This document shows positions 48,238 through 58,541 of a stretch of 64,000 bases of DNA, piece by piece. A model generated the notes under the pieces. The model was not told the DNA's origin, did not search any database, and saw only the letters and a list, made by a program, of their open reading frames with translations. A program made the translations under genes and the position numbers. The stretch lies in assembly GCA_023897205.1 (NCBI GenBank), contig JAHWDD010000003.1, positions 7,319,665 through 7,383,664 on the forward strand, in the 5' to 3' direction. This DNA is from Exophiala sp. HKRS030 (lineage: Eukaryota; Ascomycota; Eurotiomycetes; Chaetothyriales; Herpotrichiellaceae). Each line of letters opens with the position of its first letter. The stretch's first letter is position 1.

Positions 48238-48609
48238 ATGTGCTACTACGCCCGCATCGATTTTGCCTGCGTGGATTGGAAATGGGGCAACATGAAGCAA
48301 CGTTGTCCTCGACAACACCGTATCGGAGAAACTTGCGGTGCTCGCCTTGCAGATCCCGACAATATCGACAGAGACGGAGAGCAATGCCGAGTGTGCAAAG
48401 AAATCGAAGTCAAACAAAGACGCAAGCAGAAGGAGCTAGACAACATTGCGAGGTGGAGGCGCGAGGGAAACAATTTCACAGCCAGCATCGAAAAGGCTGA
48501 GCGGGAAGCCCTCCAGCTTCAGGAAACCATTGACGAATTGCAAAACCGACGCGCCTCGATCAAAAGCCAGCTCATAGGCGACGCGCGTCTTCCCACTCTG
48601 TCCAGATAG
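48238..48609 (+). CDS. Small Cys-containing coiled-coil protein, uncharacterised
   Basis: 123 aa starting MCYYARIDFACVDW. The first 60 residues hold six cysteines (CYY, FAC, RCPRQH, TCG and QCRVC) with two His-type ligand candidates, suggesting a small metal-binding head. Residues 60-110 are charged and heptad-like (KQRRKQKELDNIARW, IEKAEREALQLQETIDELQN), predicting a coiled coil. I recall similar small proteins in several ascomycete genomes but know no function. The leader just upstream is pyrimidine- and CA-rich (cacccaacatcATG), typical of fungal genes. A dead paralogue lies at 45931, so the family has duplicated locally. Its position between HeLo and RING genes is suggestive but proves no link. 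Confidence 0.7.
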   Translation: MCYYARIDFACVDWKWGNMKQRCPRQHRIGETCGARLADPDNIDRDGEQCRVCKEIEVKQRRKQKELDNIARWRREGNNFTASIEKAEREALQLQETIDELQNRRASIKSQLIGDARLPTLSR

Positions 48610-48885
48610 ATCTGTGTGCATGATGTCTTCGAAAAGGGGTTGGTCATTCTCTCAAGGTAACACTGCCGAGACTTTTTTAATACCAGCGAGAGCATATGGC
48701 ACGGTTCCAGGAGATTGAGCTGGAATGTAGCTGGTTTGATGCTACCGAAGACTTGATTCGCTTTTGAACCTGATAAGTGCGACTGCAAGTAACACGAAAT
48801 TGTTATAAAACGCTCAGATGTTCTACTCACTGTCGCTGCTCAGTGAGATAACATCCGTCTTGTCATCATCATCCTCCTGGGTGTT
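48610..48885. other. 3' region between convergent genes
   Basis: Two + and - strand gene ends face each other here; frames within it (48519-48830 -) are shadows or unsupported. Confidence 0.4.
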
Positions 48886-49167
48886 CTAGGTCTCATTACT
48901 GGATCCAAGGTAGATATCCCGAACATCACCTTCTTCGAATCTTCGCTTGCACCAAGGGCAGCCTTTGCCTTGTCCAAGCCATAATTCCAAGCATTCTCTG
49001 CAGCCACTATGACCGCACGGAACCACAGCATTCTTAAAAGCCACCATGTAGATATTGCATCGTAAGTGATCGACCTTTTCTAATTCCTTATGCGCAGCTT
49101 CTAAATCATTGCCCAGTTCTTGATTCTGGATACGTAGTACCCTGTTCTCGTTTCTACACTGCCGCAA
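48886..49167 (-). CDS. RING-finger protein, partial, missing one zinc ligand
   Basis: 93 codons on the - strand: a short coiled coil (NRVLRIQNQELGNDLEAAHK) followed by a RING core LRCNIYMVAFKNAVVPCGH, SGCRECLELW, GCPWCKRRF. The ligands C, (missing), C, H, C, C, C, C can be placed, but the second Cys of the first C-x2-C pair is Tyr (CNIY). RING proteins are usually E3 ubiquitin ligases; with one ligand lost, folding and activity are doubtful. The frame opens abruptly upstream (an in-frame stop precedes the Met), so the N-terminal part is probably missing. A single G-to-A change would explain TGC to TAC, compatible with RIP or ordinary mutation. Confidence 0.55.
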   Translation of the reverse strand: MRQCRNENRVLRIQNQELGNDLEAAHKELEKVDHLRCNIYMVAFKNAVVPCGHSGCRECLELWLGQGKGCPWCKRRFEEGDVRDIYLGSSNET

Positions 49168-49619
49168 TTTATGAGTTTACTGTCGGAGCTTATTCTAAGT
49201 ACCTTCAGCGATGCTTTGAAGGTCTGGCCGCTATCGTCCCTACTGAGCGATATAACAATCCAGTTCAGCCTATTTAGCCAGCAATATTGTCTTTAATTGC
49301 CGTGCCTACATTAATAGTGAGGAGAACTTTCTCTTCATGTTAAAAGCACTATCTATAACCGAATCATGTTTGACCTGAATTTCGCAATCAGCGTCGTTAA
49401 GAAAATGCTTAATTAGGAATAGGCTGTATTTTGCGCTTATTAGAGAATGGCGGTGCGATTATGAAGTTAGACATATAGAGAGGGACGAAGATAAGAGTAG
49501 GGGCAGAGTGCCTTCTTATACCCCTTTAGTTTGGTAGGTTCTTAGCTACTACATAAGCCCGGTTAGGCTCCTTCACGATTCACTTCCTAGGATTATTAAC
49601 TTCTAAGCGTGTCGTCCTG
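49168..49619. other. Transition from gene island to AT-rich DNA
   Basis: No gene recognised; the first 100 nt may be the decayed upstream part of the RING gene. Confidence 0.35.
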
Positions 49620-49940
49620 GGCGAATCAGCAGACTAGCAGCCCTAATGACGCATGCTGCTAGTGCTGCACGAAGGATGCCATCACGTATCGACGTAATTT
49701 TAACTAAGAGGCTATATGCCCGCTAGTATCTAGAGTCCATTGTATCTAATTAATGTGCGCGTTCGATCCGTAATGCGAAGAACACGGGTCACTTTAAGAC
49801 ATCGGAAGGACGATACAGGGCTGCCTAATGATGCCCTTATAGCTAAACCACGCAAATTAACTTTAGAGGGCCAGGGTAACGCGATAGCTAGCTGGGTCCT
49901 GAGCATTAGATATTTCTACGCGCCGATCGCAGATACGTAG
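49620..49940 (+). pseudogene. Pogo-type transposase N-terminal fragment
   Basis: The open frame 49740-49940 contains RVTLRHRKDD, then KLTLEGQGNAIASWVLSI, resembling the junction between the Psq-type helix-turn-helix and the CENP-B-type helix-turn-helix of fungal pogo/Fot1 transposases (TTLxRRxR ... LTxEQExAIVxWI). An alanine-rich lead-in (AAAARRMP-like) upstream is also typical. No terminal repeats were found around it, and the catalytic DDE part is not recognisable downstream. Confidence 0.4.
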
Positions 49941-50285
49941 CACACTTTGTCTTACTTCTTAAATCCTCGTCGTCGTCCCGTTAGTTAGGTGAACTAGGCT
50001 TAGTCAAGGTGATCTTAGCTTTAACTCTCGGTCGATACTTTTCATTTTAACCAGATTAGAAGTAGGCTATAGTAGAAGGAATTCAACCATCATAGGCGGT
50101 AGGAACCATTAGTGCCATGTTAAATAGTAAAAGATATAATGACTAGAAAGACTTGAGACATATCACTACTTCAGAAGAAGCTCTATAATCTATTCACTTT
50201 AGTGCCTAAGCTGTCCGCTCTACTCTTTAAGCTATTCATTTTGCTGTTTAATCTAATCACTCTACTATTTAAGTAATTGCACTAG

Positions 50286-50405
50286 CTCTTTTCGTTATTA
50301 CTTAGAGTCTTTTCGTTACTGTTCTAGCTAAGCCGCTAATATGGTCTCTTAATCCTTCGTATTCTTTCGTTATTATTTAGAGTCTTTTCGTTACTGTTTT
50401 AGCTA
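50286..50405 (+). repeat. Direct repeat of about 45 bp
   Basis: The word tttagagtcttttcgttactgtt with flanks occurs at about 50287-50331 and again at about 50361-50404; the copies differ at C/T positions (attacttagag / attatttagag, gttctagc / gttttagc). It lies in a non-coding AT-rich stretch. Confidence 0.7.
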
Positions 50406-50649
50406 CTGTTATAGGTTCTAAATCATGGTTCGAAACTCGGCATTTAAGCCCTACCCTCGCTATGGTTTACGAAACCTCTTATCCTGGGATTTGGGCGCAC
50501 TACTGTTATCCTGCGAGCTTTATACGCTAAGATCGTTAATGTTAGCCAGTTTAAGTGTCCTTATAAGCGGATTAGGTAGCTCATTAATCATGGTAATAAG
50601 TCGCTTAAGTAGAGCCGGAGCAAAGATTTAGTAAACGTTAAGGGTAAAC

Positions 50650-51740
50650 TAGTAACTAATCTATCTATATTCGCCTAATTTATCTCTAACGTTAAGTTTT
50701 TTGATTGTCTCGCGATAGTATAACGTGTTCTTACCTTACACCTTAGGATAATGAGCATAGATATACACGCTTCAGTTGTCATGTGAAATGGAATATCCTA
50801 ATGCCCTCCTATGTACCTCTAAGGCACAGTTAGCCTTACGAAAGACGTCCATAATTCCCCTTAGGGTAATGGTCATACTATAAGCATTTAGTAAATCTGC
50901 TAAGTTAAGCCCCTACTTCTCATACTTTACCTCACTAGTTAGGAAGGGAAAATAGATGTCCTCGCGCGTCATATAGTATAACTTTTCCAAAGGTTTAATG
51001 CGGAGCTTTAGGCGCTAAATTTCGGTAAAGTTAGACCATTTAAATCTGTATATATAGTCCGGCTATAGTTAGAGACCATAGAATGAAATTCCTTTAATCT
51101 AGAGGTCATTATAACCTTTAATCAGACCGCGAAATTCTTCTTAATCACTAATGGATAGGTTCTTAACTAATAAAACGAGAAGGGGATATAGATTAAGGTA
51201 GACTTAAGCTTTGGATCGGCCTCGAATTAGGGTCTAAAATTTGTCGAACCAGTCATTAAATAACGAATGATTAGGACGCGGTTAGGGCGTGTAGAGAAGC
51301 TTCTCGCATAATGTCTTATCTTCTTTCACGAGACTAGTATTAGAGGGCCGCATAAAACTGCCTTTTATCTCTAAGATTACTAGGTAGTTCACATCTTTAT
51401 ACGCTAAGTATTTCTTATCTACTAAAACTATGGATTCTATACTGTCACTAGATTGCGAAGGTTAGCGGCTTAACAAATCTAAGGACTGAGATCTTTTCAA
51501 GGGTGATAAACTTATGTTGTCTTAGATATCGCATTCCTCGCTAGGTAGGATACTTAATAATCACTTCTTTATAAATGCATCGCTATCTAATGGTTCTAGA
51601 GGTAAGCGGGCTCTCTTTGCGGATAGGCGCTTAATGTATTTATTTAGTAACCTTGTATTTCGTTCTAGTACGGAGAAGTTAGTAGGAGACGATTTATAAT
51701 ATATCTACCTCGCCTTATTAGCATTTTTTCTCCTATAGAG
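50650..51740 (-). pseudogene. DUF7924-type fungal gene, RIP-inactivated
   Basis: On the - strand one frame can be followed over about 1.1 kb through many TAA/TAG/TGA codons. Recognisable blocks in order: RLSAKRARLPLEPLDSDAF (51.6 kb), VNYLVILEIKGSFMRPSN (51.35 kb), DWFDKF and TLIRGRSKA (51.2 kb), YRFKWSNFTE (51.05 kb), FPFLTSEVKY then GLNLADLLNAYSMTITLRGI (50.9 kb), HRRALGYSISHDN then YIYAHYP (50.75 kb). The pair EVK(Y/C)G..GL(D/N)IAD..NA.S and (A/G)(F/Y)SISHD is what I associate with the fungal domain catalogued as DUF7924 (function unknown, expanded in plant-associated and soil ascomycetes). The stop pattern fits RIP on a once-repeated gene. Confidence 0.6.
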
Positions 51741-53880
51741 ACATTCATTACATTCACTCATGTTATCAGTTTTTATGGCAGATAGAGATAGAAGCTAACT
51801 ATGTAGCTTTAAGAGAGAGATCTTAAGAGGGATTTTAGGAGTGAGGTCTTCTACTAGGGAAGCTAGAGAGACTTATTAAAGGTCTATTAAGCGGTGAATC
51901 TTATGAGGATATTCACTATTATCGCTCTGCACTGCATATTATTTATTTAGAAAATGTTAATAATCCATTAATCCTGTGTTCCCCGTTATTTAAGACTCTT
52001 ACTATGTAGATTAGCCTATTCATAACTCTACACGTTCGTGGCCTCTATATTAAATAAAACCATATATTATAGAGAAAAGTAAGCGCTCTCACATTAATTA
52101 GCACAGTGTTATATTAGTCTCTTTAAGAGTTAAAGTCTTTGCGTTAGTTAGTATAGAAAAAAGTGCAGGCTAAGGCGAGTTACACCGTTATCTAATTAAG
52201 TGGGCTAGACTAGGTATTATATATGACTTACTAAGGGCACTTAGTTATCTAGGCTAAGGACAGGCTGCGCTGTTAATTATAGATCACTTTAATCCTGTCT
52301 TACTCTCACTAGTTCGCATGCGTTATCGCGACACAATTTTCGAACTATATCTAACTAACTTCAATTGAATAGGCAGTTCGCTTTTGAGAGCTATCCTTAA
52401 AAGGGCTAAAGACTAGCTAATAATATATGTACGTACTATTCTTTACGCTATTAATCTTTGGCAATTATCTTAATAAGTTCTTAATGAGTTCTATTGCCCT
52501 CCCCTTATCTCTCACTTTTACTAGTTAAATAATAAATTATGCTTTCTAAAGTGTGTAGAGAAGTTAAGAGACTAATGAATGTTTTATCTATTAAGGCCTA
52601 CACTATTTAAATCTATCTATTAACTTCGCAGATTAGAGTATTAGTATAAACTAAAACATCTTTATCTATTGAACGCACTAGATCTAGTTAATACCACTAA
52701 CAAGTGACCAGCAAATCTTATTATCACTAATTTTGACCTCTCTTCTCTTTAATAGCTTTTACCCGCGATAGTTACCTCCCTTATTAAGAACAGTAAATCG
52801 CGACCCTAATAAACTTATCTCTAGGCGCCTTAACGTTTTTGGCCCTGGAACCTTCGCTCTGCTCACATCATACCTACTTTTCCTTATCGTCGCTTATACC
52901 CTCTATATGATAACCCTGACCGCTGTATCGCGGCGTTCTTTTTCTTTTAAATCGCTCCTCCTTCTTTATCTAATGCCATTTTCACAAGACTACTTAACAT
53001 TATCCGCTTATATACCTAGAGAGAGAATAAGAGATAAAGCCTGATCGCTTGGACGGTACAGTGCAGACTGGTGGGTAACAGCCACATAAGAGAATGTGCG
53101 CTTACTAATAGGATTAAGTTCATTAATAGTGATGCAAATAAAGCTTTTAAGATATGGAAAATACCATCACTATTCTATCTATACATTCCTATTTAATGTT
53201 TAGTCGCTACTAAGATTTAGAATCACTACTAAACTTAATAAGATATAACTCGGGAATAATATACTTTATAGTCTATAAATAAGGCGGTTTAAAAGCTCTA
53301 ATAAATATATTGTTAATACATTAATACTGTTATAGGATATTATTACCTGTCCGAGTTAAGATTATAGGTACCTAGGCTCTTATGGATTTGAGGAGCTCCG
53401 CAGGCATTTAAGACCTGTATATACATCACGATTCAAGATCGAGTCACTAAGCTCTTATAACGGTAGGAATGGACTGCATTTGACATGGTTAATACCTATA
53501 GTCATAAATAAGGAATTATCCTTCCTACTCCTTAGATTATCCTTCCTACTCCTTAGATCGTCTTATCCGTTCCAGAGTTGATCTGCTTTACAAGAGAACG
53601 CCGTAGCACTACTGTCGTAGCTGGTCCATTATCGGCATACTGACTATCTGCCGGCAATATCAGACGAATGTTTAGGACGGATTTGTCATTCCACCGTGTC
53701 AGCTACTACGCCTAACTCAGACAGATTCACCCTACATTTCTGAAATCCGGCCGGCCAATGTACTAGCTTTTGGCTTACTGTAAGAGGGTATTATGTTTCG
53801 CTTGTGTCACCGCAGTACTATACTAGGTAGGTATGGCAAACGCCCATGGTGAGTGAAGGCGAGGTCGAGAGAGGGAGTGG
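51741..53880. other. AT-rich block, no gene
   Basis: No recognised coding sequence. A perfect local duplication attatccttcctactccttag occurs at about 53515-53555. Confidence 0.45.
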
Positions 53881-54587
53881 GTTGGTAGGAGACAATGCTG
53901 ACGCCTGAGAGGGGTGTGACCGTCCTGTTCGTACGGTACAGTCTTGTGCAGCACATGTCAGGACGAGGGGAACGAAAAGTGGTCAGTGCGAGAACCCAGG
54001 GCTCCACTCCACCCATTATTTCATCCTGCCTGTCCCCTTCCCTCAGTCTACTCTTCCTTTCTCCCTCCTCTCACACTTGCCTGTTCTTCCCTCTTTTCCA
54101 CTTGTGTTCGTCCACAGTACACGACTCTAGCGACGTGACCAGGCATGGCCAAGTTACTCTACCAAATCCCGAAAAATACAGCTAGACGAGATGAGTGATA
54201 ACTACGCAAAATCTTCTAACCTACTCCGTGTGAGGAGCAGAAATCACCCTGCGACGGTCATGTATGAGTCTCCTTCGGGGAGACGCCTCTTTGAGTTAAA
54301 CCTTGCCCTCCAGGTGAGCCCGACACCAAGAGGATTGACTTTGCAGAGATGATTAGTCAGCCTTTCCTCAGTCCGTGCCCTAACAGAACAAGGACACCAG
54401 GCTCAGCACCACTGCCGCTCAAGAAGAGATAGCCGGCTAGTATTTGGCATCAAGATCCGGAAAGGGCATAATCTAGACATTTTAGCTCTTGGCCGATCGA
54501 TGATCAGTGCGAGAGCATGTGGGCTCCACTGCATGTCCCATTTTCATCCAGTCTCTCCAATCAGACCCGTCTTCCCTCCCTCTTTCT

Positions 54588-54712
54588 TCTCTTTCTTCAC
54601 TCCTCCCTCTTCTCTTTCTTCACTCCTCCCTCTACTCTTTCTTCACTCCTCCCTCTACTCTTTCTTCACTCCTCCCTCTACTCTTTCTTCACTCCTCCCT
54701 CTTCTCTTTCTT
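54588..54712 (+). repeat. 23-bp tandem repeat, about five copies
   Basis: Unit ttcttcactcctccctcta plus ctct (23 bp), nearly identical across copies. Because 23 is not a multiple of three, all three + strand frames encode the same kind of peptide, which shows that the ORFs are a by-product. Confidence 0.9.
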
Positions 54713-55093
54713 CCTTCCTCGCTATACCCTTCCTTCCTTCAAGGTCTCCCTTCTCAGGTGGCCAGTTTCTAGTGCAAATCAGACGGCGAATCAGCTATGT
54801 CTCATTTCCCGTTGAGCTTGCTCTCGAGCAAGAGGACCAACTGAGCCAAAGACTCGCCCCCCAACAGGATCAGCAGTCGAACTTCTTGGTTCCAGGATCG
54901 AAATACTGTAACGACGCGAAATCAAGTATCATTATGTTACTGTTTTTACCTGTCATCCTGCACATTTTCAAGGCTCTCACTAGGCCCTTCCTTGGGTGAG
55001 TGCCGCTCAGAAGCGACAAAAAGGCGACAGTCACATTGCAATGCCTCAGCATCCCAAAAAGGCAGAAATGCAAGAAAAATCGACTTTTTTGGT

Positions 55094-55135
55094 CTCCACC
55101 TATTGTATCCTCTGTAGGGGATACAATAGGTGGAG
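55094..55135. repeat. Perfect 17-bp inverted repeat (hairpin)
   Basis: ctccacctattgtatcc at 55094-55110 and its exact complement at 55119-55135 with an 8-nt loop. It is nested inside weaker outer arms (gaaaaatcgac at about 55075 / gtcggattttc at about 55147). Confidence 0.85.
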
Positions 55136-55948
55136 CCCCAAGATTGTCGGATTTTCTTCCAATTTTCATTGCGGCCTGCTCTCCTTCTCTCACACACCCC
55201 CTCTCACACCCTCTCTCACACACCCTCTCTCTCACTCTTCATCTCTCTCACACACCCCCTCTCACACCCCCTCTCACACCCTCCCTCTCACACCCTCCCT
55301 CGCTCCCTCCCTCGCTCTGCTCTACCATTTCATTCTGCCCCCTCCAATCAGTCCCTCTGCTATTTCTTTCTTCCTGCCTCTGCCCTTCCTCTTTCCTTCC
55401 TATGTCTCCCCTTCCTTATCCTGCTTCCTGCCTTCACCCTTCAGTGTCTCACATCTTCCCTTCACGATAACAGAACATCACTGTTGTCTTGTTCTTCTAC
55501 GCGAGAAAGGAAACTACTTAACCAAGAGAATGAGCTATGTTGCCGTCTCTGAGTTCCGAAAGCCCAAGCTGGACGAGATGAATGACGAGTGTGTCAGTAC
55601 TGCACAATCCTGCTCCGTATGACAAACAGAACCCGCGTCAGTTCCTGCCACCTTTTCGACGAGGAGTCTCCTCCTGGACAGTTGAATTTTCTCAGTCGAC
55701 CTTTTGCTCCCATGTCGAGCCGATTGCGGATGGACCGGGTTGGCAAGAAAGGCCCGCTTCCGAAGAGGCTCAGTCAAAATGCCTTTCTCCCAGCATCGAA
55801 ACGAAGCTCAAGGGCCAGCACCACAATACTGCCCAGTACTTTTATCCGCCACTTCTTCGTGGGTGCCACTTCTGGAGCGATAGAAGACGAACTCCCTAGG
55901 ATATGAAGGCATTGAGATGGCCCTGAGAATCCCGCAGCAATTGGAAAG

Positions 55949-56010
55949 TGGAAGAAAAATCGACATTTTGCGGCTCCACCTATTGTGTCCAAATGTCGAT
56001 TTTTCTTCCA
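55949..56010. repeat. Perfect 20-bp inverted repeat with shared core
   Basis: tggaagaaaaatcgacattt at 55949-55968 and its exact complement at 55991-56010. The 22-nt centre contains ctccacctattgtgtcc, the same word as the arm of the hairpin at 55094. The two are related fold-back elements in different states. Confidence 0.85.
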
Positions 56011-56300
56011 TTTTTCATGGCGGCCTGCTCTCTCACGATCCCTCTTCCCCCTCTCGACCTCTCTCTCTCCCTCTCTCTCACACACTCTCTCACTTTCTCC
56101 CCATTCGCCCACACACCCTTCTTTCTCACTCGAATCCCTTCACCCCTCTCCCACTCTCACTTTCTCTCTCTTCCCTCACATACTCTCACTCCTTCTCCAC
56201 CTTCTCTGACTCTTTTCTCTCAACCTACAGTACTTCTTTCACCCTTCATTCTCTCTCTGTCTCTGACCGTACCTGATGGCAAGTACCTACTTCCCAGGAC

Positions 56301-56963
56301 TGGAGGACAGACCGTAGCGTGATTCGATATTAAGCGTAAACTGTTAACTCCCTTCCGCCGTGTCTGACAGGACATAAGTTGAAATGAATCCGCTGGCTCA
56401 TGCATTTCTCACTATACGCACTGAGCTTATGTGTTGGTGATGCCAACGAGGGAGAAGGGGAAGCAACGCGACATAGACATGGGGCATTTCTAGTAGCTTC
56501 TAATTGGTCAAATATTTTATGAAGAGTTGTCGCGAAGACAAATTTTTGGCTCTTGTCGATCGTACTCGTTACGACCCTTATTCGAAGTGGCTGACGAAGT
56601 CAAACGGATGGGCTCAATGCTACTTCAAAAGATCATTCGTACACTTGATTTTCATATCGGTAATGCAGTGTGACACGAGCAGTAGGGTATTAACTGAGAG
56701 CTCGCCTTAGTCTCCCTGGTTAGTGTTGGCGCAGCCATAGTGAAAGAACTCGACAATGCAGCACCCTACGTTGCGGCCTAGCCGAACTACAAGACAAGTT
56801 ACAACATCGCACCACTTTCTAACGAAGGGATAACGCCCCGCTTCAGAAGCTGGGTCACAATTGACGCAGAGACCGTAGTGTTTTCTGGAGCAGCCCACAT
56901 AGAACTGGCTCACTGTCGCCGTGCTTCCATCTATTAAAGGCCGCTTCCCGAACTCCTGGTCTC
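56301..56963. other. Intergenic region
   Basis: Short frames (56504-56710 +, 56707-56913 -) with no motif; no gene called. Confidence 0.35.
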
Positions 56964-57452
56964 ATGGAAGTCAGTCATTGCCCTCCGATCGTTGGAACTC
57001 ACATAGCAATGCGAAAACGTCTTGACCGCGGTTCCTTTCCAGGAGTAAATATGGAATTATCTGTATATTCAAGTGTAACCACTGATAGCTTGAAAGAGCT
57101 TTGGCATTCGTTCGAGCGAGCATGCATGGAGTCTCTCACCGAGCCGCCGATAGACATCGTCGATAGACTGGCTGCTACACTAGAAGACGCGATATCCTGG
57201 CTACGCTCCCAGAGTACCCGGGCTTATTCGCCGCGACACAGAGGCTCCAGTGACTGGCAAGCCCCAAAGATGAGCTTGTCCGAGCTGCCTACGTTGTGTG
57301 AGGTAATGACCCAGAGATTGTTAAACATAGTATCACCTGAAAACACTTTCACTGAGAAAGACACAGAAATAACTTATCTCAACCTCAGCCGGGTCGCATC
57401 CTTTGCCAGCCGGATCACCTTTAACCCGACCGTACACAGGCTCCATAGATGA
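56964..57452 (+). CDS. Hypothetical ORF, possibly first exon of an orphan gene
   Basis: 162 codons from an ATG at 56964 (an alternative in-frame Met lies at 57051). The composition is that of a soluble helical protein (SLKELWHSFERACMESL, IDIVDRLAATLEDAISWLRS). No known domain. A second frame (57403-57789) and then a third (57756-58541) continue coding-like sequence on the same strand, but I could not find introns that join them in phase, so they may be parts of a frameshifted gene. A reasonable donor (gag|gtaatg) is at 57303. Confidence 0.3.
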   Translation: MEVSHCPPIVGTHIAMRKRLDRGSFPGVNMELSVYSSVTTDSLKELWHSFERACMESLTEPPIDIVDRLAATLEDAISWLRSQSTRAYSPRHRGSSDWQAPKMSLSELPTLCEVMTQRLLNIVSPENTFTEKDTEITYLNLSRVASFASRITFNPTVHRLHR

Positions 57453-57755
57453 GATTGATGCTTCATTGCCGGAAGACTCCATATGGTTGAGATTGGACCA
57501 GTCAGAAAAAATTCCGCTAAAGCGAGAAAATAACCAAGAACCCTTGGAAACAGGCGGCGGCGTACCACCGCGAGAAAATGTTCGTTTGGAACGAGGTTTT
57601 CGAAAAAGCACGCCAGTGTTGAGACCCTTGACACGCACCACTCGGATTTACGTGGTGCTAGACCTGTTGCTGTTTCTCGCACGACTGCAAGCTGTTACGC
57701 TGCTTGCGAATCTCATGAAGCTCGCCCCCGGTCCCATTCCGTTGCCAGTCCCATT

Positions 57756-58541
57756 TTGGCCAGACCGAATGTCGAGCAAGTGCGCGTAACTAGAGAAGAA
57801 CAGCCTGGCCAGGCACCTCTGAATGCCACATGTATCACGGAGCACCCAGCATATGGAGGCGTACAACGAGCAGCAAGAGCGTCCCTAAACGAGGAGATTA
57901 ATAACTATGATAGCGCGGTCAAGGAAGAGAAGGAACGCGGCTCATATTCCGTGAGTGGAAAGAAAAGAGCATGTGCAAGTCGAACGGTTCACTCACCACA
58001 AACGACGGCGAAGACGGAGTACACTCCTGAAGGATTGGCTCACCGTTTTGGGAGAAACGATAGGGGTGCGCTCATCTCTACCTTGAGAGAAGAGTGGCAA
58101 GACATTACTTCGACGCAGCTTTTACCGGATATAGAAATAACTGTATCGATTGGCATGTCCCAATGCCACAACTTACCAAGCTTCGTCAATGTTGTCCTAC
58201 AGCAGGGTTGTTTGCTGGAAAGGAGCTCCCTAAGAGGCGAAATCCAAAGCTTGAAGAATCGAATAGACTTTGCACATTACTATCAGCTTTATGCCGCCGC
58301 CTCCAATGATACCCGGAAAGGCGCTGACTCTCCCTTCTTGGCTTGGATGCGGGAGTGGTACCGACGACGTGACAGGTCACTGTCCCTAGCGATGGGCCAA
58401 GGCAAGGGTGCGTCTACAGTGGTCAAGGATTGTCTTATCGACCTCCATCTCTCTGATTCAAGATTTAAGGGTGTGCCCCCGCGAAACATGAGCTGCAGGG
58501 TTGAAAATGGCGTGCCGTCAGTGGATTTTGGTCCGAGCTAA
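57756..58541 (+). CDS. Hypothetical ORF, 262 codons, no known domain
   Basis: The longest frame in the right third, GC-balanced and without stops. It is open from 57756 (first codon TTG) and closes at 58541; the first ATG is well inside (58156), so a 5' exon is implied if it is real. It is rich in Arg/Lys/Glu (NYDSAVKEEKERGSYS, WMREWYRRRDRSLSLAMGQG). I do not recognise it. A joining acceptor (gccag at 57763) exists, but its phase does not fit the upstream frame, hence possible decay. Confidence 0.35.
   Translation: MARPNVEQVRVTREEQPGQAPLNATCITEHPAYGGVQRAARASLNEEINNYDSAVKEEKERGSYSVSGKKRACASRTVHSPQTTAKTEYTPEGLAHRFGRNDRGALISTLREEWQDITSTQLLPDIEITVSIGMSQCHNLPSFVNVVLQQGCLLERSSLRGEIQSLKNRIDFAHYYQLYAAASNDTRKGADSPFLAWMREWYRRRDRSLSLAMGQGKGASTVVKDCLIDLHLSDSRFKGVPPRNMSCRVENGVPSVDFGPS

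Larger units (their letters stand above)
53881..56300. repeat. Diverged tandem blocks with polypyrimidine tracts
   Basis: Three to four blocks (about 53.9-54.5, 54.5-55.0, 55.0-55.9 and 55.9-56.3 kb) each contain a long C/T-rich tract on the + strand and shared motifs: agctRgacgagatgaRtga at about 54180 and 55569; gaaaaatcgac then ctccacctattgt then gcggcctgctctc at about 55080-55180 and 55955-56035. The open frames here are low-complexity (Ser/Leu/Pro on +, Arg/Glu on -) in several phases at once and are not genes. Confidence 0.6.

Noticed and set aside
54500..56322. Long open frames of 70-208 codons on both strands
   Set aside because: They are low-complexity products of C/T-rich tandem repeats, open in several frames at once, with no domain.
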